Source of the DNA: Hyalella azteca | Lineage: Eukaryota; Arthropoda; Malacostraca; Amphipoda; Hyalellidae | DNA length: 64,000 bases | Assembly (NCBI RefSeq): GCF_000764305.2 | Contig: NW_025930675.1 | Location: 310,001 to 374,000 of the forward strand | Direction: 5' to 3' | Shown here: positions 12,291 through 22,984 of the stretch, piece by piece | How positions within the stretch are numbered: the first letter of the stretch is position 1 | How the letters are laid out: each line of letters starts with the position of its first letter | Position numbers and translations under genes: made by a program | The notes under the pieces: model-generated | Told to the model about the DNA's origin: nothing | Seen by the model: only the letters and a program-made list of their open reading frames with translations | The model's database searches: none

Positions 12291-14507
12291 CATCGAATCC
12301 TTTTCGATGATGAAATTGCGAATTTCATTTATATTTTCTGCAATTCTAAATTCTCTATATCGGTAAAGAAATGTATTCATTTGGTTGCACCAATTAGAAA
12401 GTAAAATTCAAATAAAATTAATAGAAATATTATGAATGGAGTCTTTCCCTCAGTCATGTGCTGACGCCGCGGCATTTGTTGAGGTTGAGTGCAATTAGCA
12501 AGTCTCGAGTTCGCCAGCCCTGTTGACGTTCAATAGAGAAAGGGAACTGGATAAAATATTGGACAAGCCCTTGACTAACTACTATTGAGTATCTAAATTC
12601 CAGTCTTTGAAAATGAACAAACTTGTTGAAAATTTGCAGTTGTGCGTACAACTGTACAAGTTGATGTGAATCAGTGATTGATGTGTGGAGTCTCGTTCAA
12701 GTTTGGTCTGTGATAAATGCAAACAAAATATATTTATCAGGAACTGTTCCAACTTCTTATGATTACTCTTATGCATGAAGTGATGTCGAAATTATTAACA
12801 AGGCTCTTGCAAGTTAATTCTTAATTACTAATGCTAATAAAATAAATCATAGGTATCATTTATTAAAAAATAGCTTTAGCCATAAATTGCATTCAAAATT
12901 TCATGCACGGGAGCATCTTGTAACAAATAAACCTAGCAAATACGAAACTGCTTAAAAATCCACGCTGAATGACGAAGAGCTATCAAAAATAAAAAAAACA
13001 TCCCTATAATTGCAAAATCTCATTTTGCCCAGCAATCGTCATAAGATTATGTAAGCAGCTATGCTATTCATCACCGCCAAGATTGTCCGCAATCGCGAGA
13101 AATATGACAAACTCATGTTGATTAGGCAACAACGAACGACATTCTTCGTAATTTGCACGAGGCTATGTTGGAATCAAAGGCTTAATAGGCCCAGCCATTC
13201 CGTATTTTCGTGACAAACGACCAGCGTTTGTGTTCGTCCCAAATTATTATTAATCGTATGCGAATTTCAGCTTTTCCTGATGTAAAGTTGACATTAACGG
13301 GAAGCGGTCACGAAATGCAAACGATTTATAACTGATAGAAAGTCAATGGCAATCAGTTGATTTATAAATTGCAGGTGTCTTTGGTCCCAGTTCTACAGGT
13401 CCGGGGGTGATCAATACGCATTTAAGTTGATTCAACACGATCAATATAACTCTGAAGTAGAGTCATTAATAGTGACTTGTGTTTAGCTCTATCAGGTTGC
13501 GAGTAAGTTGATTCTTAGAAAAATATCTATCAACCAAATCAAATTTTTCATTATCATGTTAATATTCAATCTTTTGAGGAAGGAAGCATTTGATACTTTT
13601 TGGGGGGTTTCTTGAAGATCGTCAGCGCAGAAGTTGAGTTTATTGATTCAACGGAGCGCAGACTCGGTGCCACTTCAACAAAGAGCGACGCTACGTGTGA
13701 AGGCTTGATTTTGGCAGAGGCAAAGTGCGTCGTCAAACGTCATTAGCTTAAATTAAAAGCAAACAAGCCTTCCTTGCGACCCCCTGCTTTCTCTGCAGCA
13801 TTAAATGACCGTCTTACAGACAAAGGGAACAAACACCCTGCAAATATATGTAAAAAATTGAATTCTCCAACACGAATTTTTCACGGATTCTTTGAATTGT
13901 TCAAAACGCGCCATGAAATAACACAAACGGTTATTTCGAGAACATCTCACGAAATACTTTTACAAACTACATTTTTAACGATGGCTTTAGTTTGCAGTTT
14001 CCGATAGGAGCCTTGCGCAGTCCACATGTTTATTCAAATTTTGTTGTCCGTTCAAGTACTTTTCAGTATGCGGTGAGACGTGAGAGATAAGTTATATAAG
14101 CAATTCCTGTTCTTTAATTTACTGGAGAGAACAGTTCCTCACTTTCCCTCTATTTAGCTAAAAAAAGCATCTCAGTCTCTTTTAAACTATTAAAGGCTTA
14201 CGTTAATTTTCAGAATGTAAATGATTAAATGAGCGTCGAAGTTTTTCTCGAACAGCTATAATTGGATGAATTTGTACTGCTTCATTGAAAATTGTAGACG
14301 CGCAGTTTTGCACGATCGGAAAAATAATATGTACTTTCTATACTGTGCATGTGTGAGTGGAAATATAAAATTTTGCAATAAACGGTGGCCCGATGCCCGT
14401 ACCTTGATTTGCTGTCGTTATTGGTTCCGCGCGGTCCGGTCTTCCATAGAGACGAGTCTGACGGACACGATTCAATATATCGTCTGCTGCATGAGTGATC
14501 CTCACTT
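12291..14507. other. Gene-free stretch
   Basis: No gene is supported. A 77-codon frame at 13774-14007 has no recognisable similarity. No repeat longer than a few tens of bases was seen. Confidence 0.5.
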
Positions 14508-14835
14508 AGCAACTCTCATCTCTAAACTAGTGACTCTTGGCCCTGAACTAGTAACTTTTGGTCCCGAACTAGAAATTAACATGACCAGACAAGAACTAGC
14601 AGCTTGCAACTCTCGGCCCTGAACTAGTTACTTTTGGTCCTGAAATAGTGGCTCAGGATTTTAAAATAGCACTTATCAACTTTTAGCCGCGAACTAGCAA
14701 CCAGACACTCTCTGCTCCGACCTAGCAACTCTTAGTCTTGAACTAGCACCTCGAGGTCTCGAACTAGCAATTAACAAGTCTGATAGTCGTGTACTAGCAA
14801 CTAGCAACTCTCGGCCCTGAACTAGCAATAAACAA
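14508..14835. repeat. Degenerate ~20-bp tandem repeat
   Basis: The phrase GAACTAGCAACTCT, followed by CGGCCCT or TGGTCCC, recurs about a dozen times with spacing near 20 bp and with substitutions and small indels. Examples are TGAACTAGTAACTTTTGGTC and GAACTAGCAACTAGCAACTC. It is an old, decayed minisatellite. Part of it lies in a plus-strand frame (14266-14622), which gives a false VTLGPELVTFGPEL repeat. Confidence 0.85.
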
Positions 14836-14910
14836 CTTTGTCTCGTGTCTTACCTGATCTAAACTTTAACTTCATCAGCGACAGATGCTCTATTATTCAC
14901 AGAGACTCGC

Positions 14911-15074
14911 ACGTAGGAAGGAAATGGTTCGGAAATTACGTTAGTCTTACATGAATTTCTTTTTCAGTTATTTCTATATGAGTTGCTACTATGTAGGAAG
15001 GAAATGGTTCGGAAATTACGTTAGTCTTACATGAATTTACTTAACTTTCAGTTATTTCGATATGAGTTGTTATT
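14911..15074. repeat. 80-bp tandem duplication
   Basis: The segment beginning ACGTAGGAAGGAAATGGTTC at 14911 is repeated from 14991. The first 40 bases are nearly identical. The second copy carries a 4-base insertion after ATGAATTTACTT and a few substitutions. A third copy appears to begin (ATGTATGAAA at about 15075) and then diverges. Confidence 0.9.
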
Positions 15075-16630
15075 ATGTATGAAATTATTTGCATTTTCAG
15101 AGCTGATACAATCTTTCAATTGGTTTTTACTTAACTGTTTTCTGGCATTGGATCACGCAACCCATGTCACCGTATTTTCCAATATATTTTTGTAGAACCA
15201 AAAGTGATAGTAGCATATATATTTTTTTTATATTTCTGGGTCTTTCATGCTTATTTCTGTTTGTGGGCTCCCATATTTCAAATATACATCTATATGAAAA
15301 AATCGTTTAAAATAATCAATTGGACAATATTCAGAATAAAATAACAAGATAAGATAAAAATAATAAATAAAAGAAGATAACAAACACTGTAGAATATTTT
15401 CTACAGTGCTTGAGAACGGTATAGTGTATAGGTATTCTGTTAAAGTACGTGGAAAAATTAGCACTATGACCTATTTTCCATGAATAGAAAAATAATATTG
15501 AGTATGAGAAAAAAAGACATTTGCAAGAAGTCAAATTCCCTGAAGCAGTTGGCATTCGACATTTAAATCCTTGCCGTCTTACGTCCTAATTTTTTTCTCT
15601 GTTGGCTGTAAATCTCGGCACAGGCCACGGCTACACGATTTCAAATTCCGAGTAAACTTTCTTAAGCTCAACCCTCATTTTTTATCGCTCTTATACCTCA
15701 ACCATGGCGCACAAAACCTGGAAGTCGTTCCTCATTTAACATTTCCGGAGTTCCAAGCTATTGGCTATTCCAAGGAGGTATGCGCTCCCTCTCCCTACTT
15801 CCCTCTTCTAACGTCTATTTTAGAGGGAAGGCTAGAGGGAACGCCACGCAGAGGGAACGTTAGACTTCTCGCTTTTGATGCATTCCTTCAAATGGGAGCT
15901 TTTTTGCATAGACCGAGGGTCAAAATTGGAAACCTATTGAATTCTTAAGTGCTACTTCGAGTTTAGTAGCTTCCGTTATTGTTAAATGTACTTTTCATCA
16001 GTGATATGGAATTATTGTTCTATAAATTTACAATGAAAAAATACTGTATAAAACAAGTGTCCAGATGATAACAGTCCTCGAACGTTAAACGTACAATTAG
16101 GTGTTTATTTTATTTATAACTTTCAGTTCCATCTCCGATAAAGAAAAATATTTGTTCAAAATTTAGAGTAGGTTTATCATATGATTTTTTTCTTTAATTT
16201 TTTATCTCCTGTAATGAAGGGCATAATTTTCTTGAATTTCAGGCCTATTGATATAGTATATTATAGGCCTACGAAAGTTCGAGTGTCAAACGGGCAGCGC
16301 GTTCGAGGGTGACTTGAGTGATCGCGCTCGCCAGTTATGAAGAAACTTGGACTCATTTTGAGTAGACGTGCCAATTTCACGATCAATTTTCCGGCAGAGG
16401 GGCTGACTGGACTGCCATCTTCATTTGATTTGGAAGACGCCCGTTAAATTCTCCTTTTCTCTGTCAAAATGAATTTTGCGGCTTGCGCAGTACAAAATTG
16501 CTCATTTTTAGGGGAAATTAGAAATTACAAAAAGAATGAAAATTTCATTCTTACAAAAGAAAATTAAAAAAGAAAAAAATGAAAATAAATGGAAAATTAC
16601 AAAACTGCTATTTTTTTATATGTATAGTTA
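15075..16630. other. Gene-free stretch with an AGAGGGAA cluster
   Basis: Between 15792 and 15868 the word AGAGGGAA occurs three times, next to its complement TTCCCTCT. TCTAACG and CGTTAGA flank this part, so it could fold on itself. It sits within a 125-codon plus frame (15571-15948) that I do not recognise. Nothing else was seen. Confidence 0.45.
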
Positions 16631-16965
16631 CTGCATTTGCCTGTATCGAGTCACCTGCAACAACACTTGCTGCTTTTCTACAACGCTACTACGTCTGCCT
16701 GTAGCGAATAACCGGCAACTAGACTTGCTACTTTTCTACATCGCGACTGCGTTTCCCTGTAGCGGGTCGACGGCAACAACACTTGCTACTTGTCTACTTC
16801 GCGACTGCGTTTGCCTGTAGCGAGTCACATGCAACAACACTTGCTACTTTTCTACATCGCGACTGCGTTTGCCTGTAGCTAATCACCGGCAACTAGCCTT
16901 GCTACTTTTCTACAGCGCGACTGCGTTTGCCTGTCGCGAGTCCCAGAAAACAACACGTGTTCCTC
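16631..16965. repeat. 58-bp minisatellite, about 5.7 copies
   Basis: Units start with CTGCGTTTGCCTGTAGCGAG and contain GGCAACAACACTTGCTAC and TTTTCTACATCGCGA. Starts are at 16631, 16688, 16747, 16805, 16863 and 16921, giving spacings of 57, 59, 58, 58 and 58. Two sub-types alternate in the middle: CAACAACACTTGC (16631, 16747, 16805) and CAACTAG(A/C)CTTGC (16688, 16863). The last unit decays after CAGAAAACAACACG. Confidence 0.93.
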
Positions 16966-17314
16966 TCCCCAAATCCATCATTGGCAGCTAATCCCTCCAT
17001 ATTGATTCCCTGTATTATGTAGGGCTGCTTCCCTGGTCGTGGCACCGCCCAATCTCTTGAAAATCATTGGCTGCTTATCATTGGCCATCCGATGGCCTTT
17101 GTTCGGCCTCCGAAAACCGCTATGAACTAACATTGCAATTATGGTTTTATTTTCTTTGTAAAGTTATAAGAAAAATTAAGGATATATGGCCATTTATCGA
17201 TTTCTTTTTTATATTAGACAGGAATGCAAATGAAAGAAAGCCACGAAGTTTATTTAGCGTACATGTACATGTGATGATACCTATTCAAGTAATGAATGAT
17301 TATTTTACTATTGA
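16966..17314. other. Gene-free spacer
   Basis: Short unique spacer between two tandem arrays. Nothing recognisable was seen. Confidence 0.6.
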
Positions 17315-17402
17315 TGAATGATACCTGTACTGATAATGAATGATACCTGTACTGATAATGAATGATATCTGTATTGGTAATGAATGGCGACTATACTGAC
17401 CA
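17315..17402. repeat. 22-bp tandem repeat, 4 copies
   Basis: Four exactly 22-base units built on TGAATGATACCTGTACTGAT begin at 17315, 17337, 17359 and 17381. The first two are identical, the third has three changes, and the fourth is degenerate. The sequence is unrelated to the 22-bp arrays at 1880 and 17875. Confidence 0.9.
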
Positions 17403-17874
17403 ACTGATCACAACCGTCATGGTTAGGTGCGCAGGTTATCCTTTGTCCCAAGGTTAATACGAGAGCTGGTGAATAGCGTCAGCGATACGCCTGGGATCTC
17501 ATATACACTGTATGCTTAATTGGGATCAGAAAGCCTACAGGCGCAATCCTCCTGTCTTTGATGGGACTGAATATCTCAACAGTAGGAAAATTGAAGCTTA
17601 GCAAGTAAGTATTGATTAAATTATAATGATTGCTATGAAGTTTAAAATGCAAAATTATGACGATTGATGACGAGTTCTAAAAAAATTTAAATAACATCTG
17701 ATTAAAAGGTTTCATTCTGATTGGTTTCATTCTAGACGGTTCTCAAATCGAAGCCTATTAAGCTTGAAATTAAATTTCGAACTTTTTATATTATATTTCT
17801 ACAAATTAAATAACCCAGATACATCTGGTATTGATAAATTATTTAGAAATTCGACTGACAGGTCGGAGTTCATG
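17403..17874. other. Gene-free spacer
   Basis: Unique AT-rich sequence preceding the GC-rich 22-bp minisatellite. No gene or repeat was recognised. Confidence 0.6.
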
Positions 17875-18168
17875 TCTGCTCTGTTCGCCGTCCATGCTTG
17901 CTCTGGTCGCCGTCCATGCCTGCTCTGGTCGCCGTCCATGCCTGCTCTGGTCGCCGTCCATGCAGTCCATGCCTGCTCTGGTCGCTGTCCATGCCTGCTC
18001 TGGTCGCCGTCCATTTCTGCTCCTGTTGCCACCCATGCCTGCTCTGGTCGCTGTCCATGCCTGCTCTGGTCGCTGTCCATGCCTGCTCTGGTCGCCGTCC
18101 ATGCCTGCTCCTGTTGCCGTCCATGCCTGCTCTGGTCGCCGTCCATGCCTGCTGTGGACGCCGTCCAA
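17875..18168. repeat. 22-bp GC-rich minisatellite open in all six frames
   Basis: About 13 copies of a 22-base unit around GCCTGCTCTGGTCGCCGTCC with few substitutions. Common variants are GCTGTCC for GCCGTCC and CTCCTGTTGCC for CTCTGGTCGCC. One unit near 17959-17967 has a 9-base partial duplication. A 22-base unit without stop triplets reads through all three frames on each strand, and all six frames are open across the array (for example 17764-18228 plus and 17870-18307 minus). The encoded 22-residue repeats (ACSGRRPCLLWS on plus, DQSRHGRRPEQAW on minus) are most likely incidental. G+C content is far above the flanks. Confidence 0.95.
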
Positions 18169-19133
18169 GAAGCAGCAAGACTGCGTGCCAGACGGCTTTT
18201 AGACTCACAATGTAAAGCTGAATTATAGAACGGATCTCTGCAAGCTTACCAATTTTGCTTATTACTGCAGTGCGAATGCACTTTGCACTGCACTGCACTT
18301 CGTTCATTTTGCATTACTGAATAAATGCACGCATTAGTCCATGATACTCAACTTCGTCTAATACTGATGGGTAAAAGTTAAATTGACGTGAAGTTTGCTT
18401 GTGATGTATGCCTCAGTCAATCCGAACTATTGTTGTTCCCATTATCATTTTTTCTGATCTAGTAATTTTTTATGAATTTATTATCATAAGCTACATAATT
18501 TGCAAAAATGGTTTCATATTTTCGCTTGTTTTTTACCTATATTTTTGCTAGTAAGATTCATGCTTAAGAATTTGTGTTTCCCTTAGAAAAGGGAGAATAT
18601 GCTGACGAACGATGTAGTTAGAAACATAAGCTTGTGGATATTATTTCACGAGTGCAAATTAGGAAAATTTACGGTATAAAGTTTAGAAAAAAGGTCCATG
18701 GTTCAGGTTTGCGTCGATGGTTAATTTTTGTGTCACATGGGACCGATTAACTAGTGGCATAACACTCTAATGTCAGCCGCCATTTTAATGCCGCAATTTT
18801 TTCAATGGCGTTATTTAAAGTGCTAGACAATAACATAACATTGTTCAGGAGCGAAGGAATAGCAGAAGCGAACTTCTGAGGGAACCTAATATCATTTGTC
18901 ATTAATGGGCCCTGGGGCTCATAGGTAATAATGGAAGGCCTTCATGTACACTACAGTCGATCGTCCAGGTATAACTACAGGCTCTTCTGCTCAGGTCGAT
19001 TTTCTGTTCCAAGGAATCGATTGAACTCGCCCATGCGCCTCCTACATACTAAGACATAAATTAATGTATTAATAATTTATTTATTTCATTTGTTTTCTTG
19101 TCAATATTACTATATCAAAGGTAATTAATGCAT
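18169..19133. other. Gene-free stretch
   Basis: No gene is supported. At 18268-18302 the words GCACT and GCAGTGC recur several times (TTTGCACTGCACTGCACTT), which forms a small low-complexity patch. Confidence 0.55.
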
Positions 19134-19161
19134 TGAAGCCGCGTCAGATGACGCGGCTTCA
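19134..19161. repeat. Perfect GC-rich hairpin, 13-bp arms
   Basis: TGAAGCCGCGTCA, a GA centre, then TGACGCGGCTTCA. The arms are exactly complementary and much richer in G+C than the AT-rich surroundings. Nothing suggests transcription or a terminator role. It may be a remnant of a transposon end or a local inverted duplication. Confidence 0.8.
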
Positions 19162-19527
19162 TACAAAGTATAGATTTAACGAACACACTTCATTAACTTG
19201 ACGACTTCAAAAGATGACATTAGACGTCAAAAACGTGCAGTTGGAGCACTTTACTCGTCTTGAAATTAGCATTAGAAAGTATGTTGCTCATGAGCTTGAT
19301 TGCATGGCAAGCCAAGTTGATATCGAACGTTATTCTTTTTATGGAAGTATTGATCAGTTCAATATGGCGGTGCGTGCTTGAATTTATGAGCAAAAGCAGC
19401 GCTTCAATAACCTGTCATTTCGCCGCACACGCTTTGAATGTTGTTGCATGCGAACGCACGATATACATTGTTATTGTAAGAGAATCAATGACGATGATTT
19501 TGGGACTTGCGTTCAGTAGTTTCTTAA
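19162..19527. other. Gene-free spacer
   Basis: Unique sequence. A 90-codon frame from 19260 overlaps the start of the next array and has no recognisable similarity. Confidence 0.5.
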
Positions 19528-19721
19528 GTTGAATGGGGGTAAGGCTTCTGGAAATATTAGTATTATGAGAGTTAGGATTCCGAAAATAATAGTTGGATGA
19601 GAGTTAGGCTTCTGAAAAATATTAGTTGGATGAAAGTTAGATGTCTGAAAATAATAATTGGATGAGATTAAAACATTCGAAAATAATAGTTGGCATGAGA
19701 GTCAGGCTTCTAAAAATATTA
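19528..19721. repeat. 32-33-bp tandem repeat, 6 copies
   Basis: Units start at 19528, 19560, 19592, 19625, 19657 and 19689 and follow GTTGGATGAGAGTTAGGCTT, then CTGAAAATAATA. Substitution between copies is considerable (for example ATTAAAACATTC in the fifth), so the array is old. Confidence 0.88.
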
Positions 19722-20539
19722 GTTGAATAGTACATTTTCTTATTTAAAGCAATGTTGCATAAAATGTCAAAATTTGCATCGAAGTTGATCGCAAAATGCC
19801 AAAGGAAGAGGCTTCACATGCCATTCTGAGCTTATTTCATATGATGAAAAATTACATATTAAAGCTACATAATTTACATGACACAATAAATGTGCCATGT
19901 GCCAAGTGCAAATTTCATCCCGCAATATTCATCAAACACATTGGAATATAATTATATTTTTATTGATTCTACTGTGAAGTTATTCGTGCGAGTGTTTAAC
20001 GGCCAGATAAAGTTTGTCAGAAATTCGAGTTTATATTTTTAAAATGATTTAAACCTATTAATTCTGTCTACTGCCTCGTATTTATTCATAAATTTTCTAT
20101 GCACAAGCACAAGAAAATAAATGTACCGAAGCCTGGACTAAAAGTTTGTTGTGCAATTCTTCGAAATTATTTTTCAAATGTTCTATGTAATTCTGAGAAT
20201 GGATGAGAGTTTATCATTCAAACTGTAAAAATATCTAAGATCCTCCAAATGTACGTCTGTTTAATCAAATTAAGAAAAAAAAATTGCCAGCCTTTGATAT
20301 GCACCACAAGAACGAACGACCTTTCGATCAATGAATTCTGAAGAAAAGAGTCCACCTTTAGATCGTCCAGGTCGAATTTCTGCGACCTGCCAGGACTAAA
20401 CATTTTTCTTCGTCCAGTCGACCTTTGTAAAGGATCTTTGAGGTCCCTCTTATCCTCGCCATACTTCCATTCCTCAGCTCAAGATTTTTTCTTCTTGGAG
20501 CGCAAAGGTAATAGGCAGGACAGCCGTTCCTTAAATCCA
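19722..20539. other. Gene-free AT-rich stretch
   Basis: No gene, RNA or transposon end was recognised. Confidence 0.55.
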
Positions 20540-20725
20540 CACTCAGAGCAATGCAGGGGTCATATACTCCAAATAGTGACTGAATTTCTTAACCACAGTA
20601 CAAGCAGACATCGGTCACAGCTATGATACGCCCATTTGGCCGGACCAAAGTGGGTTAGTATGACCCACACAAGCCCAAAAAGTACCTCCCTATTTGGACA
20701 ATGTCTCGTTCATTTCTCATAGTGT
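20540..20725 (+). repeat. DR1 dispersed repeat, copy 3
   Basis: Boxes in order: CACTCAGAGCAATGCAGGGG, TCATATACTCCAAATAGTGA, then a diverged middle, CATTTGGCCGG, TATGACCCACACAAGCCC and AAAAAGTACCTCCCTATTTG followed by GACAATGTCTCG. The last 60 bases align without a gap to 12224-12285. The middle is longer than in the copy at 12124. This copy lies only about 340 bp from another DR1 copy in the same orientation. Confidence 0.65.
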
Positions 20726-21062
20726 ACCGACCGGTGGACCATATCGATCTGGCGTGCACGTGTTGCTTCTTCTTAGCTCAGCTCGAGGAGACCTTTACGC
20801 AGACTCCAGATATTGATCGGACGGCAGGCTAGGTGGGAGGCCGGCTTCCATTGAATGCTTCTTCAGGTGCACTTTTTCTTTTGAGCAAATGGCAGAAACT
20901 TTGGAAGATTGCAGTCGTGCACAAGTTCAAAGAAGGGCGTCATTATTAAGAAGAGCGTCGCGCTTATTATTTCATTTGTAGGGCTTTATAGAGCCCGTCT
21001 TTGATGAGCATCAGCAAAGGGGATGTGGAGGCTGTAGTGTATGTCTTAACAATCTGGCTTAC
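20726..21062. other. Spacer between two DR1 copies
   Basis: No gene. GTTCAAAGAAGGGCG at 20929-20943 occurs again near 26832. It is a 15-base exact match that may mark another small dispersed repeat or be coincidence. Confidence 0.45.
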
Positions 21063-21140
21063 TTCACAGAAAAATGCAAGGGTCATATTATCCATAAAGT
21101 GACACACATTCTGTACGTAGCACTGATATGCATTTATGAT
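21063..21140 (+). repeat. DR1 dispersed repeat, partial copy
   Basis: Contains GGGTCATATTATCCATAAAG, TGACACACATTCTGTACG and TAGCACTGATATGCATTTAT, the first half of the DR1 consensus. The second half (the GACCCAC and TATTTGG boxes) is missing. A perfect hairpin replaces it. Confidence 0.6.
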
Positions 21141-21143
21141 GAG

Positions 21144-21178
21144 TCTAACAGGAACATGATCATCATGTTCCTGTTAGA
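21144..21178. repeat. Perfect hairpin, 17-bp arms with 1-base centre
   Basis: TCTAACAGGAACATGAT, one C, then ATCATGTTCCTGTTAGA. The arms are exactly complementary. It lies directly at the point where the 21-kb DR1 copy stops matching its relatives, so it may be the scar of a rearrangement. Confidence 0.85.
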
Positions 21179-21742
21179 TTGCATAATAGACAAAGTCATA
21201 TAGAATCATATATTCCTGCAGAGTTTGAAATGTAAGGTACGGTTTTGTGCACATCGTCGTTCGTATTATGTTATAACTAAAATTATATTTCATTTCAAGA
21301 ATAGTGTAATTGAGGTTTCATATTCATGTTAGGAAAAATTTCGTCGTTCGCAATATAGTTAACCTTTCATTATACTTATTAATTGAGCTACTATTTATTA
21401 TCTTATTCTTTCTTATTAATTATTTCTAATATTTCCGTCAAGTCATGGCATATCCAATATGATTTTCTTTGGGTTTTCTTTTTTAATTACAGAAACAACA
21501 TATATCCTAGCATTAAATCCAGCAAATATTAATAAAATTTAATTGAATTTTTCTTTGTAACTTCAATTTAAAATTGATCTAAATGGCCCGGAATATAACT
21601 CAATGCAAGAAACGTTACCTCGAGTAAGCAACTAAAGGGAGCGCTTACCTCGGATTGATACGGAAATCCTGAGGGTAACTTCCCTCTGACGAGCAATGCA
21701 GTGCGGAATATAGATGGGGACATCAGAGGCGCAATCTCAACT
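21179..21742. other. Gene-free AT-rich stretch
   Basis: Nothing recognisable was seen before the 32-bp array begins. Confidence 0.55.
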
Positions 21743-22095
21743 GGCCTCCTGCATGGGGAGAACAATGAAGTGGTGGCCTCATGCATGGGGAGAACAATGA
21801 AGTGGTGGCCTCATGCATGGGGAGAACAATGAAGTGGTGGCCTCATGCATGGGGAGAACAATGAAGTGATGGCCTCATGCATGGGGAGAACAATGAAGTG
21901 GTGGCCTCATGCATGGGAAGAACAACGAAGTGGTGGCCTCATGCATGGGGAGAACAATGAAGTGGCGGCCTTATGTATGGGGAGAACAATGAAGTGATGG
22001 CCTCATGCATGGGGAAAACAATGAAGTGATGGCCTCATGCATGGGGAAAACAGTGAGATTTCGGGCCTCATGAATAGAAAAAACGGTGAAACAGC
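21743..22095. repeat. 32-bp minisatellite, about 11 copies
   Basis: Units begin with GGCCTCATGCATGGGGAGAA and end with CAATGAAGTGGT. Starts fall exactly every 32 bases from 21743 to 22031, then a degenerate unit follows (CATGAATAGAAAAAACGG). Copies are highly similar in the centre and decay to the right. GGGGAAAACA variants share the right-hand end. Confidence 0.95.
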
Positions 22096-22694
22096 GGCAA
22101 CAGGCGAACAGCTAACAATTTTCTAAAAATAAAATCAGCAAAATCTTGGCCGTTGTTTAAAATTAAAAACATAATTTTCTCTAAAACTAAAGCCATTCAA
22201 CCTTCAAATTTTTCGACTAAATTTTTTTTTTTTAATTTCGGATGTCAGTAAGAAACCCCAAGGCGTCTTTCATTAGAGGTAATTTTTGTACAGAATAACA
22301 TAACATAACAAAATAAGTAAATATCAAGTAAAGAAGTGATTTCTTTTATGCCACAACATTCTTAGCTGCAAACAATACCTCTGCAAAACAGCTTGCAGGA
22401 AAGCAGTGTGTTTTGTGGGCTGACAGACCCGGCTTGGTCTAACTTATTCATGGGCAAGTTATCCTTTAAGATCGCGAGATCCAAACTTTTGCACAAGTTA
22501 CGAACATAGACATGCAAAAAATGAGACTATGTGTGTTGGTTCAACAGATACATCTTTTGCTTGTTTGTGATGAACTGCGCGTTGTTGTATCAACGCTACT
22601 TTATTTGGAAAGAACTTCATGTTGAACAAATCTTATGAATTTATTCCTTGTTTGAAGTAGATGTCACATGACCGTTTAATGCACTCAAATTATG
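22096..22694. other. Gene-free spacer
   Basis: Unique sequence with A- and T-runs. Nothing recognisable was seen. Confidence 0.55.
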
Positions 22695-22984
22695 TATACC
22701 TGCAACTTTATATACTTGCAACTTTATATACTTGCAACTTAATATATTTGCAACTTTATATACTTGCAACTTTATATACTTGCAACTTTATATACTTGCA
22801 ACTTTATATACACGTGCAACTTTATATACTTGCAACTTTATATATACGTGCAACTTTATATACTTGCAACTTTTATATACTTGCAACTTTATATACTTGC
22901 AACTTAAGGTTCTTGCAACTTTATAAACTCGCAATTATATATACCTGCAACTTTATATATTGCAACTTTATATACTTGCAAGCA
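22695..22984. repeat. 16-bp AT-rich minisatellite, about 17 copies
   Basis: Copies of TATACTTGCAACTTTA run head to tail. Some units are longer by a 2-4-base insertion (ATACACGTGCAAC and ATATACGTGCAAC). The last units decay (ATAAACTCGCAATTATAT). The plus frames stay open and read YILATLYTCNFIYLQL, a 16-residue cycle over 48 bases. The frame is a product of the unit length. Confidence 0.95.

Noticed and set aside
15571..15948. 125-codon plus-strand gene
   Set aside because: No recognised motif, start is not a clear ATG, and it contains a small inverted AGAGGGAA cluster.
17764..18307. Repetitive Cys/Trp-rich or Gln/Arg-rich protein genes
   Set aside because: All six frames are open because of the repeat unit, so openness is no evidence for any one of them.
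19134..19161. Rho-independent terminator
   Set aside because: The hairpin has no following T-run in the right place and the window is not prokaryotic.
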